From: Aurantimonas sp036549475
Lineage (GTDB): Bacteria; Pseudomonadota; Alphaproteobacteria; Rhizobiales; Rhizobiaceae
Assembly: GCF_036549475.1 (NCBI RefSeq)
Contig: NZ_JAZHLI010000019.1
Coordinates: forward strand, 16,364-80,363
DNA length: 64,000 nucleotides
Direction: 5' to 3'
The translations under genes and the position numbers were made by a program. This document shows, piece after piece, positions 8,716 to 18,351 of the stretch. Under the pieces are notes generated by a model. The model saw nothing but the letters and a program-made list of their open reading frames with translations, searched no databases and had not been told where the DNA came from. Position 1 is the first letter of the stretch; each line of letters opens with the position of its first letter.

Positions 8716-9981
8716 ATGAGACGAGTTGTCATTACAGGCGTCGGCATGGTTACGCCCCTCGGGGCCGGTTCCGGCGTCACATGGAAGCGTCTGCTGAACG
8801 GCGAGAGTGGCCTGCAGCGGATCGAGAACTTCCAGGTCGATGATCTGGCGTGCCAGATCGCCGGCCAGATTCCGCGCGGCGACGGCCAGGACGGTACCTT
8901 CGATCCAGACCACTGGATGGAGCCGAAGGAACAGCGCAAGGTCGATGACTTCATCCTCTACGCTGTCGCGGCTGCGTCAGAAGCCCTCGACGACGCCAAT
9001 TGGCACCCCGAATCCTACGAAGACCAGATCGCCTCCGGCGTCCTGATCGGCTCGGGAATCGGCGGCCTGCAGGGCATCGAGCGCACGTCTTTGATCCTGG
9101 CCGAGAAGGGACCGCGGCGGATCAGCCCCTTCTTCATCCCGGGCAGCCTGATCAACCTGGCTTCCGGCCATGTGTCGATCCGCAACGGCTTGAAAGGCCC
9201 GAACCATTCCGTGGTGACGGCCTGCTCGACCGGCGCGCATGCGATCGGTGACGCGTCCCGCCTGATCGCGCTCGGGGATGCCGACGTGATGGTCGCCGGC
9301 GGCGCCGAATCGCCGGTCGGCCGCCTGGCGATGGCGGGCTTTGCCGCGTGCAAGGCGTTGTCCACGCATTTCAACGACACCCCGCAGGCCGGGTCGCGGC
9401 CCTACGACCGCGACCGCGACGGCTTCGTCATGGGCGAGGGCGCGGGTGTCGTCGTTCTGGAAGAGTACGAGCACGCTAGGGCACGCGGCGCACGCATCTA
9501 CGCCGAGGTGATCGGCTATGGCATGTCGGGCGACGCCTATCACATCACGGCCCCGGCTTCCGACGGCGACGGCGCCTATCGCTGCATGTCGGCGGCAATG
9601 AAGCGGGCCGGGGTGCAACCGTCCGATCTCGACTATGTCAACGCGCACGGAACCTCGACGCCGCTGGGCGACGAGATCGAACTGCGCGCGATCGAGCGGC
9701 TGGTCGGCGATGCCGCCAGCGGCATCACCATGTCGTCCACCAAATCCGCCATCGGGCATCTGCTCGGTGCGGCAGGCTCCGTCGAGGCGATCTTCTCGGC
9801 ACTGGCGATCCGCGACAACGTCGCGCCGCCGACGCTGAATCTCGACAACCCGTCGGTGGAGACCAAGATCGATCTCGTTCCGCACGAGAAGCGCGAAAAG
9901 CGCATCGACGTGGCTCTGTCGAACTCCTTCGGATTCGGCGGGACCAACGCATCGCTCGTGCTGCGACGCGTGGCTGACTGA
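8716..9981 (+). CDS. fabF: 3-oxoacyl-ACP synthase II
   Basis: Condensing enzyme that extends acyl-ACP with malonyl-ACP and, in the FabF class, elongates C16:1 to C18:1. It has 421 residues. The Cys-His-His triad is visible in VTACSTGAHAIG, NAHGTSTPLGDEIE and KSAIGHLLGAAG, and the GFGGTNASLVLRR C-terminus is typical. The ATG at 8716 follows a TTG and has only a weak GAAGAG upstream. It starts 40 bases after acpP. Confidence 0.97.
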   Translation: MRRVVITGVGMVTPLGAGSGVTWKRLLNGESGLQRIENFQVDDLACQIAGQIPRGDGQDGTFDPDHWMEPKEQRKVDDFILYAVAAASEALDDANWHPESYEDQIASGVLIGSGIGGLQGIERTSLILAEKGPRRISPFFIPGSLINLASGHVSIRNGLKGPNHSVVTACSTGAHAIGDASRLIALGDADVMVAGGAESPVGRLAMAGFAACKALSTHFNDTPQAGSRPYDRDRDGFVMGEGAGVVVLEEYEHARARGARIYAEVIGYGMSGDAYHITAPASDGDGAYRCMSAAMKRAGVQPSDLDYVNAHGTSTPLGDEIELRAIERLVGDAASGITMSSTKSAIGHLLGAAGSVEAIFSALAIRDNVAPPTLNLDNPSVETKIDLVPHEKREKRIDVALSNSFGFGGTNASLVLRRVAD

Positions 9982-9988
9982 CACCGAT

Positions 9989-10016
9989 GGCGGCGGCGCA
10001 TGATGTCGCCGCCGCC
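9989..10016 (+). terminator. Strong GC hairpin between fabF and mltG
   Basis: Perfect 10-bp stem (9989-9998 with 10007-10016) with an 8-base loop, starting 8 bases after the fabF stop. The U-tract is missing, so it may be a weak or Rho-assisted terminator, or an mRNA-stabilising hairpin protecting the fab transcript. Confidence 0.4.
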
Positions 10017-10084
10017 GTTCGGGCTTTCGCCACAATCCGATGGTGCTTCGGCAGCCACGAGGCAATTTCAATCGGGGGTATGCG

Positions 10085-11191
10085 GTGACCGACGAACGTG
10101 GCGGCGAGGGCGCTCGCTCAGGCAGAGACCGACGCGGCCGGAAACCGGCGCCGGTGCGCAGCCGCTCGCGCCATTCGCGAAACCAGCTCGTCATCTTCCT
10201 GAATTTCTGCCTGTCGGCCGCGCTCTTCGCGATGCTCGCCGCCGGGGCAGTGATCTACTGGGGTGCCGGCCAGTTCGAGGCGGCAGGCCCGCTGCAAGCC
10301 GAGACCACCTATGTCGTGCCGCGCAACAGCGGCCTTCAGACCATTGCGAGCGGCCTCGAGAGCAAAGGCGTCATCAGCGATGCCAGCGTGTTCGAGTACG
10401 GCGTGCGCTTCGCCGGGACCGCCGGTGACCTGAAGGCGGGCGAATACGCCTTCGCGCCGGGCACCTCCATGCGGCAGGTGATGGAAAAGCTCCGCGAGGG
10501 GCGATCCATCATGCATTCGGTGACCATCCCGGAAGGCTGGACGACGCAAAGGGCGTTCGAGCGGATCGCCGCCGAGCCATCGCTGACCGGCGAGATGCCA
10601 GAGATGGTTCCCGAGGGCACGCTGCGCCCTGACACCTACCTCTTCCAGCGCGGCATGACCCGCAAGGAACTGGTGCGCCGGATGCGCGAGGCGCAGAACG
10701 CGCTCGTCGCCGAAATCTGGGAGAAGCGCGCCGACGACCTGCCGATCGACGATATCGGCGAGTTCATCACCCTGGCTTCGATCGTCGAGCGGGAGACGGG
10801 GGTCGCGAGCGAGCGGCCGCATGTGGCCTCGGTCTTCATCAACCGCCTGCGCAAGGGCATGCGGCTGCAATCGGATCCGACATTCCTCTATGGCGTCTAT
10901 GGCGGCGCGGGCAAGCCGGCCGATGCGCCGGTCACCCAGTCCGACATCGACAGCGACACGCCGTACAACACGTACAAGATCGGCGGCCTGCCGCCCGGTC
11001 CGATCGCCGCGCCCGGCCGCGCCGCCCTGGAGGCGGTGGCGACCCCGCTGGAAACCGACGATCTCTATTTCGTCGCCGACGGGACCGGCGGTCACGTCTT
11101 CGCCACTACACTGGACGAGCACAATCGCAACGTCCGCGACTATCGTGCTTTGGAGCGCCAGAACCGCGCCGAGGCCGAGTCGACCCAGTAA
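10085..11191 (+). CDS. mltG: Endolytic transglycosylase MltG (YceG-like)
   Basis: Inner-membrane lytic transglycosylase that cuts nascent glycan strands and so sets their length. It has 368 residues from the GTG at 10085, which has GGGGG 8 bases upstream; an in-frame ATG at 10040 has no ribosome site. A basic cytosolic N-terminus of about 30 residues is followed by one membrane helix (FLNFCLSAALFAMLAAGAVI), a LysM-like segment (TTYVVPRNSGLQTIASGL) and the YceG domain with the catalytic glutamate in TLASIVERETG and the conserved SDPTFLYG and YNTYKIGGLPPGPI. Its place after fabF is conserved in the order. Confidence 0.94.
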   Translation: MTDERGGEGARSGRDRRGRKPAPVRSRSRHSRNQLVIFLNFCLSAALFAMLAAGAVIYWGAGQFEAAGPLQAETTYVVPRNSGLQTIASGLESKGVISDASVFEYGVRFAGTAGDLKAGEYAFAPGTSMRQVMEKLREGRSIMHSVTIPEGWTTQRAFERIAAEPSLTGEMPEMVPEGTLRPDTYLFQRGMTRKELVRRMREAQNALVAEIWEKRADDLPIDDIGEFITLASIVERETGVASERPHVASVFINRLRKGMRLQSDPTFLYGVYGGAGKPADAPVTQSDIDSDTPYNTYKIGGLPPGPIAAPGRAALEAVATPLETDDLYFVADGTGGHVFATTLDEHNRNVRDYRALERQNRAEAESTQ

Positions 11192-11230
11192 AGCGCGGAC
11201 TGGCCGGACCGAACGGAAGGGAGTGCGGCC

Positions 11231-12118
11231 ATGCCCGTGCAGAGCATGACGGGCTTTGCCCGCCACGAGGCGACGGCTGCCGGCGGCGAGTTCGTCTGGG
11301 AACTGCGCTCGGTGAACAGCAAGGGCCTCGACCTGCGGCTGCGGCTGCCGCAGGGCTTCGAGACGATCGAGAACGATCTCCGCCGGGAGGCGGCGACCTG
11401 GCTGACCCGCGGAAACATCCAGGCCAACCTGCAGATTCGGCGCGACGAGGCGGCACCCGCCTTCACCATCAACGAGCCGATGCTCGGCCAACTCCTGGCG
11501 TTGTCGAGCCGTCTGGTGGCCGATGGCCATGCTGCGCCGCCCAGCGCCGACGGCATCCTGGCGATCAAGGGGATCGTCGAGGTAGCCGAGAGCCGAATGG
11601 ATCCCGACACCCGCGATTCCCAGTTCGCGGCCGCCAGGGAGAGCTTTTCGGCCGCCCTCGCAAGCCTTGCCGGGGCACGGGAGGCCGAAGGGGCCGCTCT
11701 CGCCGACATCCTGTCCGAGCGGCTCGCGGAAATCGAGCGGCTGGCGGGAGAGGCGGAGGCCGATCCGTCGCGCAGCCCGCACGCCTGCCGCGACCGGCTG
11801 ACGGCGCAGGTCGCCGAACTGATGACGGCGGACGATCGGCTCGACGAGCAGCGCCTGCATCAGGAGGCAGCAATGATCGCCGCCCGCGCGGACATCCGCG
11901 AGGAGATCGACCGACTGCAGACCCATGTGGCGGCGGCCAAGGCGCTGCTGGCCGCCGGCGGACCGGTCGGCCGTCGGCTCGATTTTTTGTCGCAGGAATT
12001 GAACCGCGAATCGAATACGATCTGCTCCAAGTCGAACGCGACTTCGCTGACCGCCATCGGACTTGAACTGAAGGTGGCGGTCGATCAGTTCCGTGAGCAG
12101 GTGCAGAACATAGAATGA
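11231..12118 (+). CDS. YicC family endoribonuclease-like protein
   Basis: A 295-residue YicC/YloC family protein. The N-terminus MPVQSMTGFAR and the C-terminal FLSQELNRESNTICSKS are family signatures. E. coli YicC has been reported as an endoribonuclease acting on a small RNA; whether that holds here is inference. It has a good Shine-Dalgarno GGAAGGGAG, and its stop overlaps the gmk start by 4 bases (ATGA), so the two are translationally coupled, a linkage common to many bacteria. Confidence 0.93.
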   Translation: MPVQSMTGFARHEATAAGGEFVWELRSVNSKGLDLRLRLPQGFETIENDLRREAATWLTRGNIQANLQIRRDEAAPAFTINEPMLGQLLALSSRLVADGHAAPPSADGILAIKGIVEVAESRMDPDTRDSQFAAARESFSAALASLAGAREAEGAALADILSERLAEIERLAGEAEADPSRSPHACRDRLTAQVAELMTADDRLDEQRLHQEAAMIAARADIREEIDRLQTHVAAAKALLAAGGPVGRRLDFLSQELNRESNTICSKSNATSLTAIGLELKVAVDQFREQVQNIE

Positions 12119-12780
12119 CGTCGATCTTCGAAACGGAATCGGCGGTGCCGATCGCACGCCGTGGGCTGATGCTCGTGCTGTCGTCGCCATCGGGCGCCGG
12201 CAAGTCCACCATCGCCCGCAACCTCCTGGAATCCGATCCCAGTTTCTCGCTCTCGGTCAGCGTGACGACGCGCAAGCGCCGGGCCAGCGAGATCGACGGC
12301 GTGCATTACCGTTTCATCGACCGGGCCGAGTTCGAGCGGCTGCGCGACGGCGGTGCGTTGCTGGAATGGGCGGAGGTCCACGGCAATTTCTACGGCACGC
12401 CACGCGAGGCCGCCGAAAAGGCGATGCGTGACGGCCGCGACATGCTGTTCGACATCGATTATCAGGGCGCGCTGCAATTGCAGGAGCAGGCCAAGGTGGA
12501 CGTCGTGTCGGTGTTCATCCTGCCGCCATCCATGGCCGAGTTGAAGACGCGCCTGCTGCGCCGCGCCGAGGATTCCGGGGAGACCATCGCGGTGCGCCTG
12601 AAGAACGCCAAGGTCGAGATCGAGCGCTGGCGCGACTACGACTACGTTGTCGTCAACGAGGATCTGGACCGGGCTTTCTCGGCCGTGCGGTCGATCATCA
12701 ACGCCGAGCGGATGCGCCGCGACCGGCGTCCCGGCCTGTTCGACTTCACCGCCGAGCTCCTGTCCCAGGACGTGTGCTGA
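12115..12780 (+). CDS. gmk: Guanylate kinase
   Basis: Phosphorylates GMP to GDP with ATP. It has 221 residues. It carries the P-loop SSPSGAGKST, the GMP-binding TTRKRRASEIDGVHY and HGNFYGTP, and the lid region RRAEDSGETIAVRL. The start overlaps the yicC stop by 4 bases. It is the last gene of the plus-strand run and faces rsmA, with 48 bases between the stops and no convincing terminator there. Confidence 0.97.
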   Translation: MTSIFETESAVPIARRGLMLVLSSPSGAGKSTIARNLLESDPSFSLSVSVTTRKRRASEIDGVHYRFIDRAEFERLRDGGALLEWAEVHGNFYGTPREAAEKAMRDGRDMLFDIDYQGALQLQEQAKVDVVSVFILPPSMAELKTRLLRRAEDSGETIAVRLKNAKVEIERWRDYDYVVVNEDLDRAFSAVRSIINAERMRRDRRPGLFDFTAELLSQDVC

Positions 12781-12828
12781 GATCGGGCCATTCGGCCGCC
12801 GCGCCGGCTGACAAAACTAGTCAGTCGG

Positions 12829-13668
12829 TTATTGCAAGCCGTTGGCCAGGCGCACGAATTCGCGGATCGTTAGGGTCTCGGCCCGCCGCTGCGGGTCGAT
12901 GTCCGCGGCCAACAGGAGCGTCTCTCCACCGAGGCTCTTGAGGCTCTGGCGCAGCATCTTGCGGCGCTGCCCGAAGGCTGCGGCCGTGACTGTCTCCAGT
13001 TTGGCGAGGGAGGCGGGCTCCGGCACCGCGCGGGGACGGATCTGGATGACGGACGAAGTGACCTTCGGCGGCGGGGTGAAGGCTTCCGGCGGAACGTCGA
13101 ACAGGATCCGCGCTTCGGTCCGCCAACCCGCGAGCACGCCGAGACGGCCGTAATGTTTCGAGCCTGGGGCGGCGACGATACGCACGGCCACCTCGCGCTG
13201 GAACATCAGCGTCAGACTCGACCAGAGCGGCGGCCATTGCGGCGTGGCGATCCAGTCCAGCAACAACTGCGTCCCGACATTGTAGGGCAAATTCGCAACG
13301 ATCTTCAGCGCTTCCGCGCCCTCAGGCCGCTGGACGGTCGCCAGGTCGAATTCCAGGGCATCCGCCCGAATGATCTCCAGCCGCCCCGGATAATGCGCCG
13401 CGACGGCCTCGAGTGCGGGAATACAGCGGCTGTCCTTCTCGACTACCACCACCCGGGCGGCGCCTTCGGCCAGCAGTGCCCGGGTCAGGCCGCCGGGTCC
13501 GGGTCCGATCTCGACCACCGTGGCGTCGTCCAGCGGCAGCGCCTGACGGGCGATGCGGCCGGTCAGGTTCAGATCGAGGAGAAAATTCTGGCCGAGGCTG
13601 CGCTTGGGGTCGAGACCGTGTTCGGCAAGGACCGCGCGCAGCGGCGGCAGGCTGTCGATGGGGCTCAC
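12829..13668 (-). CDS. rsmA: 16S rRNA (adenine1518/1519-N6) dimethyltransferase
   Basis: KsgA/RsmA dimethylates two adjacent adenines in helix 45 of 16S rRNA late in 30S assembly. It has 279 residues. It shows RSLGQNFLLD, the SAM motif VEIGPGPGGLTRALL and the catalytic NLPYNV. The GTG at 13668 is chosen because it overlaps the pdxA stop by 4 bases (GTGA) and gives a normal N-terminus; the frame is open much further upstream only because it runs antiphase inside pdxA. Confidence 0.96.
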   Translation of the reverse strand: MSPIDSLPPLRAVLAEHGLDPKRSLGQNFLLDLNLTGRIARQALPLDDATVVEIGPGPGGLTRALLAEGAARVVVVEKDSRCIPALEAVAAHYPGRLEIIRADALEFDLATVQRPEGAEALKIVANLPYNVGTQLLLDWIATPQWPPLWSSLTLMFQREVAVRIVAAPGSKHYGRLGVLAGWRTEARILFDVPPEAFTPPPKVTSSVIQIRPRAVPEPASLAKLETVTAAAFGQRRKMLRQSLKSLGGETLLLAADIDPQRRAETLTIREFVRLANGLQ

Positions 13669-14714
13669 GTGTGCGCCGTCGCCGTGCTGGCTGTATGCTT
13701 CGCCGCGTCTGCCATGCGGCCGGCAAGCCGCAGGGCCGCCAGGAAGCTGTCGGGCCGGGCCTCGCCGGTGCCGGCAATGTCGGCCGCCGTGCCGTGATCG
13801 GGCGAGGTCCGGATGACCGGCAGGCCGAGCGTCGCATTCACCGTCTTGTCGAAGGCGAGGGTCTTGGCGGGGATCAGCGCCTGGTCGTGATACATGCAGA
13901 TGGCCACGTCGTAGCGGGACCGCGCCGGTGGATGAAACATGGTGTCGGCGGGCAGCGGGCCGACGGCGTCGATGCCCGAGGCGCGAAGACGGGCGATCGC
14001 CGGACGGATGACCGTTTCGTCCTCGCTTCCGATCGCGCCCTTTTCGCCTGCATGCGGGTTGAGTCCGGCGATCGCCAGCCGTGGCCGGGCGATGCCGAGG
14101 CGGTCGCGGAAGTCCGCGGCGACGATCCGGCAGGTGGTCTCGATCAACTCGGACGTCAGCTGCCTCGGCACTTCGGATATGGGAATATGAATGGTCACGG
14201 GGACGCAGGACAGATCCGGCCCGGTGAGCAGCATCACGGGCGTGAACGGTCGGCCGAGCCACAACTGGCACAGATGCGCGAGATATTCGGTGTGGCCGGG
14301 ATGATGGAAGCCGGCATCGTAGAGTGCCTTCTTGTCGATCGGCCCGGTGACAAGTGCTGCCGCCAGTCCGTCCAGCACCAGCGCCGTGGCGCGGTCGATC
14401 GCCTCGATCGTTCCGGCGGCGTTGGCCGGGTCGGTCCGTCCGGGCGCGTCGGACTGGCGATTGACCAGTGGCAGCACCGGAAGAGTGCCGGGTGCGACGC
14501 ACAGCGCTTCTTGCGGATTTTGGATCATCGCCACCGTCAGGGCGCGGCCCAGACGCCGGGCGCGCGCCGCGAGGAGATCGGGATCACCGATGACGAACCA
14601 GGACGGCAGGCCCTCCCGGTGCTCGCCATGGATGGCAATCACGATGTCCGGGCCGACGCCGGACGGGTCGCCCAGCGTCACTGCGATCGGCAGGTCAGCC
14701 GCAGATGCCGTCAC
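13665..14714 (-). CDS. pdxA: 4-hydroxythreonine-4-phosphate dehydrogenase
   Basis: Oxidises 4-phosphohydroxy-L-threonine in the DXP-dependent route to pyridoxal phosphate. It has 349 residues. It shows LGDPSGVGPDI at the N-terminus and metal-binding histidines in HPGHTEYLAHL and MYHDQALIPAKTL. It lies 10 bases after surA and overlaps rsmA by 4 bases. The surA-pdxA-rsmA order is ancient and also found in gammaproteobacteria. Confidence 0.97.
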   Translation of the reverse strand: MTASAADLPIAVTLGDPSGVGPDIVIAIHGEHREGLPSWFVIGDPDLLAARARRLGRALTVAMIQNPQEALCVAPGTLPVLPLVNRQSDAPGRTDPANAAGTIEAIDRATALVLDGLAAALVTGPIDKKALYDAGFHHPGHTEYLAHLCQLWLGRPFTPVMLLTGPDLSCVPVTIHIPISEVPRQLTSELIETTCRIVAADFRDRLGIARPRLAIAGLNPHAGEKGAIGSEDETVIRPAIARLRASGIDAVGPLPADTMFHPPARSRYDVAICMYHDQALIPAKTLAFDKTVNATLGLPVIRTSPDHGTAADIAGTGEARPDSFLAALRLAGRMADAAKHTASTATAHT

Positions 14715-14724
14715 GACGCTGCCC

Positions 14725-15669
14725 TCAACGTCGAACGATCTGGGCCCGTTCGCGCAGCGTCTTCAGATAGTCCGCGTCGGGCTCGGACTGTTCGCCGAGC
14801 TTTTCCATTTCGCGGGCCTGGAAGACCATCGCCGCGGCCTTGTCGTCGGAGATGCTACGGGTGTTGCAGACCGCGATGAACTCGACGCCGCGCTCGGTCT
14901 GCTGGGCCGGCGTGGTGCGGCCGACCGAGGTTGCCTGGATGTCCTTCTTCCAGCGCGGCGGCAGTTCCGGCTGGGCGACGCGGCCGAGATCGCGAACGGT
15001 CACGTCGCGCAGGCCCTTGGCGAATTCGAAGGTGGAATCGCAGGATTGGAAGCGCGAGCGCATGCTTTCGGCTTCGCGCTTGCGCGTGGCGAGCAGCGCC
15101 GATTGCTGCCCCTCGGGGATGACGAAGATCACCTGCTGCAGCGTGTACTCGGTGGTGCTCGGCTTCTCGCCGCCCTGCGCCAGCATCCGCTGCACGACGT
15201 CCTGCTCGCTCAGCTTCTCGCTGCTGCGCATGTTGGCCTGCACCGCCTGGCCCCAGCCCATCTGGACGCGAATGTAGTCCTTGAAACCGTCCGACGAGAA
15301 GCCGGCGCGTGACAGCACCTCGCCGAGTTGCGTCTCTGTCAGCTTGTTCTCGGCGGCGAAACGCCCGAACGCCTCGTTCACCGCATCGTCCGAGATGGAG
15401 ATGCCGCGCCGACGGATTTCCTGTTTCTTCAGGGCCTCGTCGATCAGTTCGTCGGTCGCCTTCTGTGTGGTGTTGCCACCGACACGGCGCAGATTCAGGA
15501 AGGCGGCGCGCTGGCGGATCTGGTAGCTGGTGATCGGGACGCCGTTGACGACAACGCTGATCTCGCTGGCCGCCTGTGCGGTTCCAGTGGTGGCCGGCAC
15601 GATTGCCGCGACCGAGCCCAGAAGGGCAAGTGCGACGGCCGCGCGTCTGGCAACGTTTCCAACGATCAT
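14725..15669 (-). CDS. surA: SurA-type periplasmic chaperone / peptidylprolyl isomerase
   Basis: Periplasmic chaperone thought to escort outer-membrane proteins to the BAM complex. It has 314 residues, shorter than the 428 of E. coli SurA. A signal peptide (cleavage likely near ATTGTAQA-ASEI) is followed by the SurA N-terminal helical domain starting VVVNGVPITSYQIRQRAAFL. After about residue 170 there is only one region that could be a parvulin domain (QQVIFVIPEG onward), and it is divergent, so chaperone rather than isomerase activity is the safer call. It sits between lptD and pdxA, as in E. coli. Confidence 0.86.
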   Translation of the reverse strand: MIVGNVARRAAVALALLGSVAAIVPATTGTAQAASEISVVVNGVPITSYQIRQRAAFLNLRRVGGNTTQKATDELIDEALKKQEIRRRGISISDDAVNEAFGRFAAENKLTETQLGEVLSRAGFSSDGFKDYIRVQMGWGQAVQANMRSSEKLSEQDVVQRMLAQGGEKPSTTEYTLQQVIFVIPEGQQSALLATRKREAESMRSRFQSCDSTFEFAKGLRDVTVRDLGRVAQPELPPRWKKDIQATSVGRTTPAQQTERGVEFIAVCNTRSISDDKAAAMVFQAREMEKLGEQSEPDADYLKTLRERAQIVRR

Positions 15670-15883
15670 GATTGCTTCAACTCCCTAGATGGCGCGCGTC
15701 TCGCGGCTGTGTTCCGCCGGTTGCCGGCTGCGCCCGTCTTCCGTCAGGACCTCGCAGGACGCAAAGGCTCCCGCAAGCCGTTTCGTCCGCAGGCCCAGCC
15801 CGACATTAGAAGGTGGCTTTGGCGAAACCATGGTCCCGGTCCGTCACTGGATCGCCGCACCCACAACTCGGGGCGATCAACCG

Positions 15884-18349
15884 TCAGCCGTCCTCACCGA
15901 GATCGTACGAATAGCCGATATCGGAAATCGTCCGCAGCCCGATCGTGAACATCAGCCGCGAGGAATCGGATTCTTGTGAATAGCGGTTCACGGTGTCCTG
16001 GTAGGAAACGAGCAGGCTGAAGCACTCGTCGGCATAGCCGATGCCAAAGGTCTTCTCGACGATCGACTGATTCTTGATGTCGTAACCGAGCGAGCCAAAG
16101 GCGTTCCAATTGTCGGCGAATTTCAGTGTGCCCGAGCCGGTGATCTGGCTGCGCTCCTCAATCGAACCGTAGATCGGCTGGGCATCGATATTGGTGTAGG
16201 TCACCGTGGCGGTTGCATAGGACGACCCGTAGGTGCCGAAGACGTCGGTGCGCCGGACATCGAAGGTCTCTTCGTCGAAGCGGGCCTGAGTGCCGAGGGT
16301 GATGCCGATCGGCGTACCAAGGGAGATCGAGCCGACATAGTCGGAGCGGTCTGTCTCCAGTCCGGAATCGTAGCCGACGAGCGCAAGATCGGTCTGGGCG
16401 AACGAGTTGACTCCGCCCAGATGATAGGACTGGCCGACGACGGCGTTGACCGTGTAGCCGCCGTCGAAGCTACCGGCATATTTGACGCCGACATTGGCCC
16501 GCGAGCCGCCCTCGATGCGGTCGTAGCCGGAGAACTTGTCGAGCGCGAAGAGATTGGCGGTGTTGAACACCAGCGTCTGGGCGTCCTCGTTGGGCAGGAG
16601 GCCTATCTTCTGCTCGTCCGGCCGGACGATGATCTGGCCGATCGGCTCGATCACATGCGAGGCGTTGGCGGTCTCGATGAGATAGGGATAGCGAGCCTCC
16701 ATCGCCGCCGTTGCCATACCGCGGGTGCCAGAATCATCGATCGAAAGCGTGCCCTGCTGTACCCCAAGATTAGGAAATCCGTCGGAGCGCATATCAGCGG
16801 CATATCCATCGCCGCGAACTGATGCCGTCGGCGACAACACCAGACCCGAATCCAGCGTATAGGAATCGCGCCAGGCCAAATCGGCCGATGCGCGGGTATA
16901 GTCACCCTCCAGCGCATTGTAGCGCAGCAGGTCGGGACGATATTGATACCCATCGAGCGGCACCCGGCACGCCTCGTACATGTCGTCCACGAGGTAGAGC
17001 GATGTCGCACAGATCGGAGTGACCGAACCCTCCTCACGGTGGAGCGAGGCGACGTTCATTTGGAGCTTCAGCTCACCGCCGAGAACGCTCTCCTGGTCGA
17101 TGCGCTCGTAGTCGAGGCTTGGGGCGACCAGCGGCTGTGTGTCTGAGGCATCGGGATTGACTGACTGGTACTGGAACTTCTGGCCGCGCAGGTCGAAATA
17201 GCTCTGGTCGCCGAGACCGGTCAGATAGATCTCCGACGTCTTCACCGTGTCGCTGTAACCCGGGATCTCGTAGGTGGCGGAGAAGTTCTCGTCCGACTGT
17301 ACCAGGACGTCCCAACCGAGCGTCCAGCGCTCGCTCAGGGCGAACTGAGCCCTGGAGCCGATCATGCCGCGTTCGGTGTTGTCGAAGTCGGGCGAGGCGG
17401 TGATGAGTTCGCCCGTCGTTGAATTGTAGATGTTGTCGTCGGCGAAGGCGTCGGGATCGCGCTGACTGATGCCTGCGGCCTGCAGGGTGAAATAGCCGCT
17501 CTCGAAGGCCTGACGGTACTCGGCCTCGGCCAGGAAACCCTGCTTAGTATAATAGGTGCCCGACAGGGTCACGTCCTTGTCGTCGGCAATATCGATGAAA
17601 TACGGGGTTCGCAGCCCGTAGCCGAGCTCGCTCGATGAACGGAAGACCGGGGTCAGGAAGCCGGTCTTGCGTTTGACCGTCGGGTCCGGGGACTGGAAAT
17701 AGGGCAGGTATGCGATGGGCGTGCCGAACAGCTCGAACTTCGCGCCGTAATACCGGACCTCTTTCTCGTTCTGGTCCCAGACGATCTTTCGCGCCTTTAC
17801 CTGCCAGAGCGGCGCCCGCTCGGGGTTCTCGCGGCAGGGTTCGCAGGCCGTGTAGACGCCCTGCTGGAAGGTCGTAACGCTGCCATCCTGACGCACTGCG
17901 TCCGCGGCGGCGAAACGGGTGTTGTCCGGTGTCTCGATCCGCAGCGCCTTGACGAAGCCGTCGCGGAAATCATCCGTGATGTCGATGCTGTCGGCGTAGA
18001 CCTTATTTCCGTCCGGCTGTTGCAATTCCACATCGCCGGACGCGACCAACCGGCGCGTGTTCTGGTCATAGGTGACATCCCGCGCCACGAGCTTGTAGCT
18101 GCCGTAGTCGATCCGCACACCGCCCGAAGCAGTCACGATGGAGCTGTCGGTGTTGTAGGTGACGGTGTCCGCTTCGAGAAACATCTGGGCATCGTCGGGC
18201 ACCGACATGTCGGCCGGAATCCCCGCCTGCGCCCACGCGACCTGCCCCCCCAAGCCGAGGCCGCAAATAGCTGTACCGGCGAGAAGAAACGCCCGCATGC
18301 CGACCTGCGCGTCGCGTCTTCCTGCGCGACTGGCCCCCCTCGCAACCAT
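15884..18349 (-). CDS. lptD: LPS-assembly protein LptD
   Basis: Outer-membrane barrel that, with LptE, inserts lipopolysaccharide into the outer leaflet. It has 821 residues. A basic N-terminus and signal peptide (cleavage near GGQVAWAQ-AGIP) are followed by an OstA-type jellyroll (about residues 55-165) and a long beta-barrel ending at GLRTISDIGYSYDLGEDG. The ATG at 18349 follows AAGAGGATGG at good distance and starts 3 bases after the lptG stop. Its cysteines (a CEPC pair at 169/172, two in the middle, one near the C-terminus) do not reproduce the adjacent pair of E. coli LptD. Confidence 0.95.
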   Translation of the reverse strand: MVARGASRAGRRDAQVGMRAFLLAGTAICGLGLGGQVAWAQAGIPADMSVPDDAQMFLEADTVTYNTDSSIVTASGGVRIDYGSYKLVARDVTYDQNTRRLVASGDVELQQPDGNKVYADSIDITDDFRDGFVKALRIETPDNTRFAAADAVRQDGSVTTFQQGVYTACEPCRENPERAPLWQVKARKIVWDQNEKEVRYYGAKFELFGTPIAYLPYFQSPDPTVKRKTGFLTPVFRSSSELGYGLRTPYFIDIADDKDVTLSGTYYTKQGFLAEAEYRQAFESGYFTLQAAGISQRDPDAFADDNIYNSTTGELITASPDFDNTERGMIGSRAQFALSERWTLGWDVLVQSDENFSATYEIPGYSDTVKTSEIYLTGLGDQSYFDLRGQKFQYQSVNPDASDTQPLVAPSLDYERIDQESVLGGELKLQMNVASLHREEGSVTPICATSLYLVDDMYEACRVPLDGYQYRPDLLRYNALEGDYTRASADLAWRDSYTLDSGLVLSPTASVRGDGYAADMRSDGFPNLGVQQGTLSIDDSGTRGMATAAMEARYPYLIETANASHVIEPIGQIIVRPDEQKIGLLPNEDAQTLVFNTANLFALDKFSGYDRIEGGSRANVGVKYAGSFDGGYTVNAVVGQSYHLGGVNSFAQTDLALVGYDSGLETDRSDYVGSISLGTPIGITLGTQARFDEETFDVRRTDVFGTYGSSYATATVTYTNIDAQPIYGSIEERSQITGSGTLKFADNWNAFGSLGYDIKNQSIVEKTFGIGYADECFSLLVSYQDTVNRYSQESDSSRLMFTIGLRTISDIGYSYDLGEDG

Positions 18350-18351
18350 AC

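Noticed and set aside
12808..12824. Small CTGAC/GTCAG hairpin between gmk and rsmA
   Set aside because: The stem is only 5 bp and has no U-tract, too weak to call a terminator.
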